A stretch of 64,000 nucleotides of DNA, from NCBI RefSeq assembly GCF_014236855.1, contig NZ_CP051261.1, positions 620,001-684,000 of the forward strand, written 5' to 3'. The DNA is from Xanthomonas sp. SI (GTDB lineage: Bacteria; Pseudomonadota; Gammaproteobacteria; Xanthomonadales; Xanthomonadaceae). A model generated the notes under the pieces. It was not told the DNA's origin. It saw only the letters and a list, made by a program, of their open reading frames with translations, and did not search any database. The translations under genes and the position numbers were made by a program. This document shows positions 54,776-63,801 of this stretch, one piece after another (positions within the stretch are counted from its first letter, which is position 1; each line of letters opens with the position of its first letter).

Positions 54776-56107
54776 GTGACGCAGACGCCTGCCGCGCCGC
54801 CTGCCGCCGCGCCGTCGCCGGGCGTCGCGCCGCGCGTCGTCGCCGCCCGCGTACTGAGCGCGGTGATCGACCGCGGCCGTTCGCTGAAGGCCGAACTGGC
54901 CACCGCGCTGCCGGCGCTGCCCGACCCGCGCGATCGCGCCCTGGTCGAGGCGATCTGCTTCGCCGTGCTGCGCCGGCGCCCGGCCTACGAGGCGGCGCTG
55001 CGGCTGTGGATGCAGAAGCAGTTGCCGCAACGCGACGCCGAACTGCGCACGCTGCTGATGGCCGGCTTCGCCCAACTCGACGTACTCGGCCTGGCGCCGC
55101 ACGCGGCGCTGTCGGCGACGGTGGAGGCGGCGCGGGCGCTGGACCGGCCGCGCCAGGCCGGCATGGTCAACGCCCTGCTGCGCCGCGCGCTGCGCGACGG
55201 GTTGCCGGCGGTGGCCGCCGATGCCGGCTGGCCGCTGTGGCTGCGCGATGCGCTGCACGCCGACTGGCCGCAACAGGCCGAGGCGATCTTCGCCGCCAGC
55301 CAGCAGGCGGCACCGCTGTGGCTGCGGGTGAACCGCCAGCGCAGCACGCGCGACGCCTATCTGCAGCGGCTGGCCGACGTCGGCATCGGCGCGCAGGCGG
55401 TGCCGGACCTGGTCGATGCGATCCGCCTGGCCGAGTCGGTGGCGATGAACGCCTTGCCCGGCTTTGCCGAGGGCTGGGTCTCGGTGCAGGACGGCTCGGC
55501 GCAGCAGGTCGCCGACGTGCTGGCGCCGGCGCCGGGCGCGCGCGTGCTCGATGCCTGCGCCGCGCCTGGCGGCAAGTCCGCGCACCTGCTCGAACGCGAT
55601 CCGACGCTGCGCCTGACCGCGCTGGACGTGGACGCGCGGCGCCTGGCGCGGGTGCGCGAGACCTTCGAGCGCACCGGTGCCGGCGCGCAGGCGCTGCTGC
55701 AGGCGGCCGATGCGGCGCAGCCGGACAGCTGGTGGGACGGCGAGGCGTTCGATGCGGTGCTGCTCGACGCGCCGTGCTCGGCCACCGGCATCGTGCGCCG
55801 CCAGCCCGACGTGCTGCTGCACCGGCGGCGCGAGGACGTGGTCGCGCTGCAGGCGCTGCAGGCGCGGCTGCTGGACGCCGGCTGGCAGGTGCTGCGTCCG
55901 GGCGGGGTGCTGGTCTACGCGACCTGTTCGCTGCTCAAGGACGAGAACGAACGCCAGCTGCAGGCGTTCATGGCGCGGACCGCCGATGCCGCGGCCGAGG
56001 ATCCCGGCGCGGCCTGCGGCCATGCGTCCGGCGGCGGCCGCCAGCGCCTGCCCGGCGAGCAGGAGCGCGACGGGTTCTTCTATGCGCGGCTGCGCAAGAC
56101 GGCGTGA
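54776..56107 (+). CDS. rsmB: 16S rRNA (cytosine-967-C5) methyltransferase RsmB
   Basis: A 443-residue rRNA methyltransferase. The N-terminal NusB-like RNA-binding part is at about 20-150 ([26 protein letters not shown]...). The SAM-binding motif is [17 protein letters not shown]. The motif with the releasing Cys is [23 protein letters not shown], and the catalytic Cys is in [17 protein letters not shown]. It methylates C967 of 16S rRNA. The start is a GTG at 54776 giving [13 protein letters not shown]; the frame is open further upstream inside fmt. A poor ribosome-binding site suggests coupling to fmt translation. Confidence 0.94.
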   Translation: MTQTPAAPPAAAPSPGVAPRVVAARVLSAVIDRGRSLKAELATALPALPDPRDRALVEAICFAVLRRRPAYEAALRLWMQKQLPQRDAELRTLLMAGFAQLDVLGLAPHAALSATVEAARALDRPRQAGMVNALLRRALRDGLPAVAADAGWPLWLRDALHADWPQQAEAIFAASQQAAPLWLRVNRQRSTRDAYLQRLADVGIGAQAVPDLVDAIRLAESVAMNALPGFAEGWVSVQDGSAQQVADVLAPAPGARVLDACAAPGGKSAHLLERDPTLRLTALDVDARRLARVRETFERTGAGAQALLQAADAAQPDSWWDGEAFDAVLLDAPCSATGIVRRQPDVLLHRRREDVVALQALQARLLDAGWQVLRPGGVLVYATCSLLKDENERQLQAFMARTADAAAEDPGAACGHASGGGRQRLPGEQERDGFFYARLRKTA

Positions 56108-56118
56108 ACCCACCCCGG

Positions 56119-56124
56119 TATCAT
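56119..56124 (+). promoter_or_regulatory. -10-like TATCAT before the ArnT-like gene
   Basis: TATCAT ends 8 bases before the ATG at 56133 with no Shine-Dalgarno sequence, consistent with a leaderless or near-leaderless message that starts just after rsmB ends. Confidence 0.4.
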
Positions 56125-56132
56125 CCTGCCCC

Positions 56133-57848
56133 ATGCTGAAGACCCGCGCGTCCCGAGAATTCTGGTTGCTGGCCCTGCTCGCGCTGCTGGTGCTCGGCGC
56201 CGGCCTGGGCCTGCGCGATCCGCACCCGGCCGACGAACCGCGCTTCGCGCTGGTCGCCAAGCAGATGGTGGACAGCGGCAACTGGCTGTTCCCGCACCGC
56301 GGCACCGAGCTGTACTCGGACAAGCCGCCGATGCTGATGTGGCTGCAGGCGTCGTTCTACACCGTGTTTGGCAACTGGCGGGTGGCGTTCCTGCTGCCGT
56401 CGCTGCTGGCCGGGCTGGGCACGCTGGCCTGCGTCTACGATCTGGGCCGGCGCCTGTGGACGCGCCGGGTCGGCATGTATGCGGCGTATGCGCTGCTGTT
56501 CGCGTTCCACTTCACCTACCAGGCGAAGAAGGCGCAGATCGATCCGCTGGTGGTGTTCTACATCACCCTGGCCAACTACGGCCTGTTGCGCCACGTGCTG
56601 CGCGGACCCGATTGGCGAATGTGGGCGCTGGGCTGGTTCGCCGCCGGCCTGGGCACGATCACCAAGGGCGTGGGCGCGCTGGCGCTGCTGATGCTGCTGC
56701 CGGCCGCGGCGGCATCGCTGGCGCAGTGGCGCGGGGTCAGGATCGGTGCGCGCAATCCGCGCTTCTGGCTGGGGCCGCTGGCGTTCCTGGGCGCGGTGTC
56801 GATCTGGCTGGTGCCGATGGTGACCACGGCGCTGTCGGCGCACCAGCCCGAATACCGCGCCTACCTCGACGACATCCTGTTCCGGCAGACCGCCGGGCGC
56901 TACGCCAGGTCCTGGGACCACCCGCACGGGCCGTTCTACTTCTTCGGGGTGATGCCGAGCATGTGGCTGCCGCTGCTGCTGGCCTTGCCGTGGGCGATCC
57001 CGGCCTGGGCGCGGCGCCTGCGCCGGCGCGATCCGCGCTACCTGCTGCCGCTGGCGTGGTGGGCGCTGATCGTGCTGTTCTTCTCCATTCCCACCGGCAA
57101 GCGCGACGTCTACATCCTGCCGGCGCTGCCGATGCTGTGCCTGGCGATGGCGCCGCTGATCCCTGGGCTGTTGCGCAAGACCGGGGTCAAGCGGCTGCTG
57201 TTGGCGTTCACCGTGGTGCTGACCGTGGCGCTGGGCGGCGTCGGCGCGGCGATCCTGGCCGGGCACGGGTTCCGCGCGCAGATGATGGAGCAGCGCGGCG
57301 TCGATCTGCAGACCGTGCAGGCGCTGGCCTGGATCCTATTGGCGCTTGGCCTGTGGGGCGTGGCCAGCCTGGCGGTGTTCGCACGGCGGCGTCCGGAGCT
57401 GGCGATGGTGTCCACGCTGAGCATGCTGTGGGTGCTGGTGGGGCTGCTGGTGTATCCGCTGATCAACACGTCCAGCTCCGCACGCGGAGTGATGGAGGCG
57501 GCCGGCCGCCGCATCGGGCCGGACGCGGAACTGGGCCTGGTGGCCTGGAAGGAGCAGAACCTGCTGATGGCCGACCGCGCCGCGACCACCTTCGGTTTCG
57601 TGGTGCCGTGGGACGAGCAGTTGCGCCGCGGCGTGGCCTGGCAGGCGCAGGCGCCGCAGCGGCGTTGGCTGCTGGTGCAGGAGGCGGCGATGCTCGGCTG
57701 CATCGATCGCCGCGCCAGCACCCTGGCCGGGGTGTCCAACCGCCGCGACTGGTGGCTGGTGCCGGCCGCCGCCGTGCACGGCCGATGCACGGTCACCACC
57801 GGCGACCGCGACCGCTTGCGCGAGCAGGACAAGGACCGCTTCGAGTGA
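56133..57848 (+). CDS. ArnT/PMT-like lipid-linked glycosyltransferase
   Basis: A 571-residue inner-membrane protein with about 11-12 TM helices and a C-terminal periplasmic part. The GT83/ArnT family N-terminal periplasmic motif is GLRDPHPADEPRFALVAKQMVDSGNWLFPHRG, with the DE pair that acts as catalytic base. TELYSDKPPMLMWLQASFY and PTGKRDVYILPALPMLCL follow. ArnT enzymes move aminoarabinose from undecaprenyl phosphate to lipid A; other members attach other sugars. The donor and acceptor cannot be told here. It lies right after rsmB and 58 bases before a glycosyltransferase gene, fitting a lipopolysaccharide-assembly role. Confidence 0.87.
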   Translation: MLKTRASREFWLLALLALLVLGAGLGLRDPHPADEPRFALVAKQMVDSGNWLFPHRGTELYSDKPPMLMWLQASFYTVFGNWRVAFLLPSLLAGLGTLACVYDLGRRLWTRRVGMYAAYALLFAFHFTYQAKKAQIDPLVVFYITLANYGLLRHVLRGPDWRMWALGWFAAGLGTITKGVGALALLMLLPAAAASLAQWRGVRIGARNPRFWLGPLAFLGAVSIWLVPMVTTALSAHQPEYRAYLDDILFRQTAGRYARSWDHPHGPFYFFGVMPSMWLPLLLALPWAIPAWARRLRRRDPRYLLPLAWWALIVLFFSIPTGKRDVYILPALPMLCLAMAPLIPGLLRKTGVKRLLLAFTVVLTVALGGVGAAILAGHGFRAQMMEQRGVDLQTVQALAWILLALGLWGVASLAVFARRRPELAMVSTLSMLWVLVGLLVYPLINTSSSARGVMEAAGRRIGPDAELGLVAWKEQNLLMADRAATTFGFVVPWDEQLRRGVAWQAQAPQRRWLLVQEAAMLGCIDRRASTLAGVSNRRDWWLVPAAAVHGRCTVTTGDRDRLREQDKDRFE

Positions 57849-57906
57849 ATCGCGGCCGCGCCCGCTCCGGTCTCGATCTCGGCGCCGTGCGGACGGGAGG
57901 TGTGGC

Positions 57907-58944
57907 ATGCCGATGCGCTTGATCCGGGTCATCAGCCGCGACAACGGCGGTGGCCTGAGCCGCGACCTGCAGGTGGTCGCCGAGGCATTGCGCAGCAGCG
58001 GCCGCTATCGGGTGGAGGTGCTCGGCTTCGGCACCGTGCGTTTCGCCAACCACCTGCGCGAACTGCGCCTGGCCCTGCGCAGCCTGCTGCGCGGCCGCGC
58101 CGACCTGCAGATTTTCCTGGAACGGGTCTATCCGCGCTGCCTGGGCGCCGGCCGGCGCAATGTGCTGGTGCCCAATCCGGAGTGGTTTCGCCGCAAGTGG
58201 CTGCGCTGGTTGCCGCGTTTCCAGCGGGTCTTGTGCAAGACCTGGCAGGCGGAGCAGCTTTTTTCCGCGCAGGGTCCGGCGACCACCTTCATCGGTTTCT
58301 GCAGCGACGACTGCTACCGCCCGGAGGTGCCGCGCGAGCGCGCCTGCCTGCACGTGGCCGGGCGCAGCTCGGCCAAGGGCACCGCCGTGTTGCTGCAGAC
58401 CTGGGCACAGCACCCGGAATGGCCGCGGCTGACGGTGGTGCAGAGCGCGAAGAAATCGCGCCCGATCGAGGCCGAGAACATCGATTACCTGACCGGCTAC
58501 CTGGACCAGCACGAGCTGCGCCGCTTGCAGAACGCGCATCGCTTCCACCTGTGCCCGTCCGAGGTCGAGGGCTTCGGCCACTACATCATGGAAGCGTTGA
58601 GCGTTGGTGCGGTGGTGATCACCACCAACGGCGCGCCGATGAACGAACTGGTGACTGCCGAGCGCGGTGTGCTGATCGAGCCGGTCGGCGAGCGCGAGGA
58701 CAATTTCGGCGTGCGCTACCGGATCGATGTGGCCGGCATCGAGCGGGCCATGGCGCAGGCGCTGGCCCTGGCGCCGATGCAATGCGATGCGCTGGGCACT
58801 GCCGCGCGCACCTTCTTCGAGTCGCGCCAGCACGAGTTCGGCGAGCGCCTGCAGGCGGTGGTGGCCGATCTGCTCGGCGATGCGCCGCCGCCGGCCACGT
58901 TGGCGCCGGCCGGGACCGGCCGCGTGCAGGTCAGGTCGGGTTAG
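57907..58944 (+). CDS. GT4-type glycosyltransferase, lipopolysaccharide cluster
   Basis: A 345-residue GT-B protein. The N-terminal half has a Rossmann-like opening (RLIRVISRDNGGGLSRDLQVVAEAL). The C-terminal half has the donor-site signature of GT4: HLCPSEVEGFGHYIMEALSVGAVVITTNGAPMNELV (the E-x7-E motif). GRSSAKGTAVLLQTWAQ binds phosphate in such enzymes. GGGAGG lies 6 bases before the ATG. No TM helix is present, so it works at the cytoplasmic face. With the following O-antigen ligase and GT2 it forms a probable core-oligosaccharide cluster. The sugar transferred is unknown. Confidence 0.88.
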   Translation: MPMRLIRVISRDNGGGLSRDLQVVAEALRSSGRYRVEVLGFGTVRFANHLRELRLALRSLLRGRADLQIFLERVYPRCLGAGRRNVLVPNPEWFRRKWLRWLPRFQRVLCKTWQAEQLFSAQGPATTFIGFCSDDCYRPEVPRERACLHVAGRSSAKGTAVLLQTWAQHPEWPRLTVVQSAKKSRPIEAENIDYLTGYLDQHELRRLQNAHRFHLCPSEVEGFGHYIMEALSVGAVVITTNGAPMNELVTAERGVLIEPVGEREDNFGVRYRIDVAGIERAMAQALALAPMQCDALGTAARTFFESRQHEFGERLQAVVADLLGDAPPPATLAPAGTGRVQVRSG

Positions 58945-58998
58945 GGGTCGCGCTTGGATCATCGCCCCCCAATTGTCTTTCCGTCCGTTCTTTCCTAG

Positions 58999-60303
58999 AT
59001 GACCGAAGAAGCCACATCGCACCGCGCCGCATCGCCGCTGGCCGCGTTCCCGTCCCATCGCCACACTGTGGCCGAGTGGGGCGCCGCGTTGGGCCTGCTG
59101 TGCCTGCCGGCGCTGGTGGTCAGCATCCCCGGCGGGTTGCTGCCGTTCGGTCTGCTGCTGTTGGCGAGCAGCCTGCTGGCGCTGGACCGCCTGCGCCGTG
59201 CGGCGTCCGGGCTGCAGCCCTCGCTGCGTTGGTTGACCGTGCTGGCGCTGCTGGTGATCGTGCTGTCGGTGTTCTCTCTCCTGTACTTCGGCCAGGCGCT
59301 GAAGGACATCGACAACCGCACCCGCTTTCTGGTGCTGCCGTGGACCGCGCTGTGGGTCTACGCGCTGCGTCCGCCGCGGCAGTTGCTGTGGTGGGGCGCG
59401 CTGCTGGGCATCTTCGCCACCCTGGTGCTGGCGGTCGTGCAGGTGCTGCAGGGCCAGCCGCGTGCCGAGGGCTGGACCAACGCGATCGTGCTCGCCGACG
59501 TGGTGCTGGTGCTGATGATGGTGGCGGTGTTCTGCCGGCCGCATGGGCGCTGGCCGTGGACGATCGTCGCGATCGTCGCCGGCTGCGCGACCATCCTGCT
59601 CAGCGGCAGCCGCGGCGTCTGGTTGGGCGTGTTGTTGCTGCTGGTGGTCATCGCCCTGTGCTCGCACTGGCGCAGCGGCCGCGCGCGGCTGGTGATCCTG
59701 GGCGTGCTCACCGTGCTGGCGGCGACCCTGGTGCTGAGCGTGCCTGCGCTGACCCGGCAGACCCGCCTGGCCGAACTGCATCACGACGTGCAGCGCTACG
59801 AGCGCGGCGACAGCGATTCCTCGGCCGGGGCGCGCATCGAACGGCTGCAGGTGGCGGCGGCGACCTTCGTCGAGCATCCGCTGGTCGGGGTCGGCGTGGG
59901 CCGCTTCGACAATGCGATGCTGCGCCTGCCCGATTGCCGCAGCAAGACCTGGGTGGAGCGCTGCCATCTGGGCCATGCGCACAACGACCTGGCCGAATGG
60001 AGCGCGACCCAGGGCCTGCCCGGCACTGTGCTGATCCTGCTGGTCTACGGCGTGCCGCTGTGGCTGCTGCTGCGTCTGTACCGGCGGCGGCCGAATCGCG
60101 AGTTTCATGGCCCGGCCGCGGCCGGAATCATGGTGGTGGCCGGCTACATCCTGTGCGGCATGACCCAGTCGATGTTCGCGCATCAGGTCACCACCGGCTT
60201 CTACGTATCCCTGGTCGGCGTGCTGATCGGGCTGGCGGCCTGCGATGCGCAGGCGCCGCGGGTGCGCGCCGACGCCGCTGAAGGCGCTGCCGGAAGCCGG
60301 TAG
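58999..60303 (+). CDS. O-antigen ligase family protein
   Basis: A 434-residue polytopic protein with about 11 TM helices. The Wzy_C/WaaL region is at about 195-320: ILLSGSRGVWLGVLLLLVVIALC, then a periplasmic loop with AATFVEHPLVGVGVGRFDNAMLRLPDC, and HLGHAHNDLAEWSATQGLPGTVLILLVYGVPLW containing the conserved HND...E type motif. Ligases of this family join polymerised O-antigen or another lipid-linked glycan to the lipid A core. It could alternatively be a Wzy polymerase, but the glycosyltransferase neighbours favour a ligase. It starts 54 bases after the GT4 stop. Confidence 0.87.
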   Translation: MTEEATSHRAASPLAAFPSHRHTVAEWGAALGLLCLPALVVSIPGGLLPFGLLLLASSLLALDRLRRAASGLQPSLRWLTVLALLVIVLSVFSLLYFGQALKDIDNRTRFLVLPWTALWVYALRPPRQLLWWGALLGIFATLVLAVVQVLQGQPRAEGWTNAIVLADVVLVLMMVAVFCRPHGRWPWTIVAIVAGCATILLSGSRGVWLGVLLLLVVIALCSHWRSGRARLVILGVLTVLAATLVLSVPALTRQTRLAELHHDVQRYERGDSDSSAGARIERLQVAAATFVEHPLVGVGVGRFDNAMLRLPDCRSKTWVERCHLGHAHNDLAEWSATQGLPGTVLILLVYGVPLWLLLRLYRRRPNREFHGPAAAGIMVVAGYILCGMTQSMFAHQVTTGFYVSLVGVLIGLAACDAQAPRVRADAAEGAAGSR

Positions 60304-60387
60304 ACTGCCGATCCCGCACCGCCGAGCGGCGCGGCGCCGACCGCGCCACGTCCGCAGGTTGCACCGCTGCCCCGGATACCGAGCGCC

Positions 60388-61221
60388 ATGGCCGACGCCG
60401 CCGCGACCACCTTGCCGCTCAGCCTGGTGGTGATGACCTACAACGAAGCCGCCAACATCGGGCGCTGCCTGGACAGCGTGCCGTTCGCCGCCGACAAGCT
60501 GGTGGTGGACTGCGGCAGCACCGACGCCACCGCAGAGATCGCCCGCGCGCACGGCGCGCGGGTGGTCGAGCAGGCCTGGCTGGGCTTCGGCGCGCAGCGC
60601 AACTTCGCTTCCACCCAGGCCGCGCACGACTGGATCCTGGTGCTGGACGCGGACGAATTCCTGTCCGACGCGCTGCGCGCCGAATGTCTGGCGCGGCTGC
60701 CGCAACTCCTGGCCGAGGATCGGCTGGACGCGGTGTGGCTGCGCCGCAGCACCTGGTACATGGGCGCGCCGATGCGCTGGTACCGGCCGATGGTCGGCGA
60801 GCGCCTGGCGCGGCTGTACCACCGCGGCCGCGCGCGCTGGAGCGATGCGCGGGTGCACGAATCGCTGCGTTTCGACGGCGCCAGCGCCGAGTTCGCGCCG
60901 CCGTTCAACCACCTGCACAACCCGACCCTGGTGCACAAGCAACTCAAGGTGCTGCGCTACGCCGAACTTAAGGCGCTCGGCTGGCGCGACAAGCACAAGC
61001 CGGTGAGAATGTGGCAGAGCCCGTTCGTGTTCGCCGGCGCCTTCCTCAAGGATTACCTGCTGCGCCTGGCGGTGCTCGATGGCTGGCGCGGCTTCGTGGT
61101 AGCGCAGACCGCGGCCAGCTACGCGCTGTACAAGCGCATGCGCTACTACGAGATGCAGGTCAACCCGGCCTCGGTGGAACAGGCGCGGGCGCAGCTGCAA
61201 CGGCACGATCTGGAGCATTGA
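60388..61221 (+). CDS. GT2 glycosyltransferase, WaaE/KdtX-like
   Basis: A 277-residue family-2 glycosyltransferase similar to the LPS-core beta-1,4-glucosyltransferases WaaE/KdtX. The fold begins LSLVVMTYNEAANIGRCLDSV. The nucleotide and metal motif is VVDCGSTDATAEIARAHGARV, with the DxD-like LDADEFL and the acceptor region WYMGAPMRWYRPMVGERLARLYHRGRARWSDARVHESL. The C-terminal part carries an amphipathic, probably membrane-associated stretch. A -10-like TAGACT at 60301 precedes it by about 80 bases. The stop overlaps the next gene's start (TGATG), so the pair is translationally coupled. Confidence 0.9.
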   Translation: MADAAATTLPLSLVVMTYNEAANIGRCLDSVPFAADKLVVDCGSTDATAEIARAHGARVVEQAWLGFGAQRNFASTQAAHDWILVLDADEFLSDALRAECLARLPQLLAEDRLDAVWLRRSTWYMGAPMRWYRPMVGERLARLYHRGRARWSDARVHESLRFDGASAEFAPPFNHLHNPTLVHKQLKVLRYAELKALGWRDKHKPVRMWQSPFVFAGAFLKDYLLRLAVLDGWRGFVVAQTAASYALYKRMRYYEMQVNPASVEQARAQLQRHDLEH

Positions 61222-62255
61222 TGAGCAAGCACTATCTGCTGTACGGATCCGAACGCTATGCGCTGGCGATATTGCGTCCGCTGCAGGCCGCGATCCGCGC
61301 GCGCGGCGACGAGGCGGCGTGGTTCTTCGACGGCCCCGGCGCCGCCGATCTGAGCGCCGACGAGCGCCACCTGGCCACGGTCGAAGAGGTGCTGGCGTGG
61401 AATCCGTACGCGGTGATCACCTCCAGCAACGCGGTGCCGCACTTCTTCCCCGGAGTGAAGGTCGAGACCTTCCACGGCTTCGACGCCGGCAAGCCGCGGC
61501 ACATCTATGTGCGCGGCTTCTTCGACCTGTACTGCACCACCGGCCCGCGCGACACCGCTGCGTTCGGCGCGCTGGCGCGCAGGCTCGGCCACTTCGCGGT
61601 GAAGGAAACCGGCTTCCCCAAGATCGACCCGTTCATGCGCGAGATCGGCGCCGAGCTGGCGCCGGTGCGGCAACCGCCGGTGATCCTGTACCACTCCACG
61701 TTCTCGCCGTCGTGGAGCGCGGCCGGCATCCTCTACGACGAGGTCAAGCGGCTGTCGCGCAGTGGCGAGTGGCGCTGGATCGTGACCTTCCATCCGAAGA
61801 TGGACCTGGAGATGGTGGCGCGCTACCGCGCGCTCGAGAACGCGTACCTGCGCTTCGCCGACAACGACAACATCCTGGAGCTGTTCCCGCAGGTGGACCT
61901 GATGTGCTCGGACACCTCCTCGGCGCTCAACGAGTTCCTGCTCACCTACAAGCCGGTGGTGACGTTCAAGAACCGGCGCCCAGGGCCGCAGCTGATCGAC
62001 ATCGACGACCCGGCGCAGTTCGAGCCGGCGATCCGCCGCGCGCTGGCGCGGCCGCCAGAACTGATGGCGGCGATCCGCGACTTCGCCGACGGCCTGCATC
62101 CCTACCGCGATGGGCAGTCCAGCGAGCGCGTGCTGCGCGCGATCGACGATTTCGTCGCCGAGGGCGCGCGCAATCCCAAACGCAAGCCGTGGAATTTCTG
62201 GCGCAAGCTGAAGATCCGCCGACGCATCGGCTACTGGGGCCGCGGCGCGCGTTGA
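61221..62255 (+). CDS. CDP-glycerol glycerophosphotransferase family protein
   Basis: A 344-residue protein of the TagF-like CDP-glycerol glycerophosphotransferase family (GT-B fold). Key parts are the start KHYLLYGSERYALAILRPLQ, ITSSNAVPHFFPGVKVETFHGF (the conserved acceptor-site His-Gly), PPVILYHSTFSPSWSAAGI and WRWIVTFHPKMDLEMVARY. The last is followed by DNILELFPQVDLMCSDTSSALNEFLLTYKPVVTF, the donor phosphate-binding motif. A basic C terminus ends it. Related proteins make teichoic acid in Gram-positives; in xanthomonads they are found in LPS clusters. This suggests phosphoglycerol or a similar addition to the core. The start codon overlaps the GT2 stop. Confidence 0.88.
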   Translation: MSKHYLLYGSERYALAILRPLQAAIRARGDEAAWFFDGPGAADLSADERHLATVEEVLAWNPYAVITSSNAVPHFFPGVKVETFHGFDAGKPRHIYVRGFFDLYCTTGPRDTAAFGALARRLGHFAVKETGFPKIDPFMREIGAELAPVRQPPVILYHSTFSPSWSAAGILYDEVKRLSRSGEWRWIVTFHPKMDLEMVARYRALENAYLRFADNDNILELFPQVDLMCSDTSSALNEFLLTYKPVVTFKNRRPGPQLIDIDDPAQFEPAIRRALARPPELMAAIRDFADGLHPYRDGQSSERVLRAIDDFVAEGARNPKRKPWNFWRKLKIRRRIGYWGRGAR

Positions 62256-62286
62256 GCCGGCGCATGGCCGGGTGCGGCGCTTGCCG

Positions 62287-63801
62287 CTACCAGCGCAGCC
62301 GACGCCGCGCCAGCGCGCGGCTCAGTTGCAGGTACAGCGCCTGCGCTTCGGCCTCGGGCACCAGGTGCACCCGCAACGGCGGTTCGCCATGGCGGGCGCC
62401 GGCGGTATCCAGCCACAGGGTGGCGGTGCCGCAATAGCGGTCCAGCGGCGAGCGGGTCAGCTGCAGCGTCTGCAGCTTGTCGATCTCGGCCAGCCGCCAC
62501 CAGCGTGTCCACCAGCCGCCGCGCACCGCCACGTAGCGCGCGTCCAGCGCATAGCTCATGCGCTGCGTGTGGCGCCAGGCCTTGAACGCCGACCACGGCA
62601 GCCACAGCAGCGACAGCGCTGCCCAGGCGCCAAAGGCTTGCCACAGGCCGGCGCACAGCAGCGGCACCACGCACAGCGCCGGCAGGCATAGCCGCCACCA
62701 GCAGCGCGTGGCGATCCCGTGCCATTGCGGCGGCGGCCAGGCGATCTGCGGCAGCAGCCGGTGCAGCAAGGCGTCGCAGGCGGCCGGGGTTGCCAGCGGC
62801 GCCAGCTCCTTCAACGCCTGCCCGTGCTCGTGGTGCGATTCCATCACCGCAGTGTCGATGTGCAGGCTGCGCCGCCGCAGCAGGCGTTGCAGCACGCTCT
62901 CGTGCAGGGTCCAGGCCTGGATCCGGCGCCGCGCCACGCTGTTGCGCAGCCGGGTCAGCAGGCCGCGCTCCACGGTCAGCCGGCGCTCGCTCTCGCTGAG
63001 CCGGAAGCCGTAGTACTGCAGCAGCGCCAGCGCCATCGACAGTACGCGCATGACCAACAGCAGCGTCGCCAGCATCAGCGCCACGCTGACCGCGCCGGCC
63101 ATCCAGCCCAGTTGCAGGTGGCTGGCGTAGCCGAACAACTGCCGCCCGTAATGCTCGATCGCATTGGAGACCATGCGCTCGGGGAACAGGTGATAGGTGG
63201 CGCCGAACGCGGTGATCACCACCACCATGCCGCGGTTGGAGATCAGTCCCTGGCGCAGCACTTCCGAGGTGGGCAGCGCCAACAGCACGTCGCTGGCCGG
63301 CGCTGCGTCCGCCGAGGCGGGCGCGGTCTCGGCGGCATGCGCGCGGTGGCGGATCTGCCGCTCCAGCGCCAGCGCCTGGTCCAGCCGCAGCACCCGCATC
63401 TGCGCTTCCGGCTTGGTCCCGCCGGCCGATTCCAGCCGCACTTCGGCCACGCCGAACAGCCGATGCAGCAGCGACTGGTGCACCACCACGTTGTGGATGC
63501 GCGCGAACGGGATCTCGCGCAGGCTGCGTTCCAGCCAGCCGCTGCGGATGCTCAGGCTGTCGCGGCCGATGCGGTACTGGTAGGTGAGGTAGCGCAGCAG
63601 CGACACCGCGATCAGCGCGCTGCCCACCAGCAGCATCATCAGCTGGTCGACATGGTCGTTGCGGCCGTCGCGCCCGCCGAACACCAGCAGCGCCAGCAGC
63701 GGCAACAGGAAATGCCGCAGGTGCTGCAGCAGCACGAACAGCCACGACCACGGGTGCAGGCGCCGGACCGCGGTGTCCTCGGCGTCCAGGGCGGCGCTCA
63801 C
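62287..63801 (-). CDS. PH-domain (YdbT-like) membrane protein
   Basis: A 504-residue protein with paired bacterial PH (DUF304) domains and four to six TM helices. TM segments are around 17-40 and 55-70, and further ones around 215-260 and 350-390. The PH motifs are YQYRIGRDSLSIRSGWLERSLREIPFARIHNVVVHQSLLHRLFGVAEVRLESAGG and LSESERRLTVERGLLTRLRNSVARRRIQAWTLHESVLQRLLRRRSLHIDTAV. A third segment near the C terminus reads YVAVRGGWWTRWWRLAEIDKLQTLQLTRSPLD. The start is GTG at 63801, overlapping the preceding gene's stop (GTGA). YdbT-type proteins are of unknown function. Confidence 0.88.
   Translation of the reverse strand: MSAALDAEDTAVRRLHPWSWLFVLLQHLRHFLLPLLALLVFGGRDGRNDHVDQLMMLLVGSALIAVSLLRYLTYQYRIGRDSLSIRSGWLERSLREIPFARIHNVVVHQSLLHRLFGVAEVRLESAGGTKPEAQMRVLRLDQALALERQIRHRAHAAETAPASADAAPASDVLLALPTSEVLRQGLISNRGMVVVITAFGATYHLFPERMVSNAIEHYGRQLFGYASHLQLGWMAGAVSVALMLATLLLVMRVLSMALALLQYYGFRLSESERRLTVERGLLTRLRNSVARRRIQAWTLHESVLQRLLRRRSLHIDTAVMESHHEHGQALKELAPLATPAACDALLHRLLPQIAWPPPQWHGIATRCWWRLCLPALCVVPLLCAGLWQAFGAWAALSLLWLPWSAFKAWRHTQRMSYALDARYVAVRGGWWTRWWRLAEIDKLQTLQLTRSPLDRYCGTATLWLDTAGARHGEPPLRVHLVPEAEAQALYLQLSRALARRRLRW

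Noticed and set aside
57793-61218. Minus-strand open frame of about 1140 codons opposite the glycosyltransferase cluster
   Set aside because: Arg/His/Gln-rich shadow of four recognised plus-strand genes.
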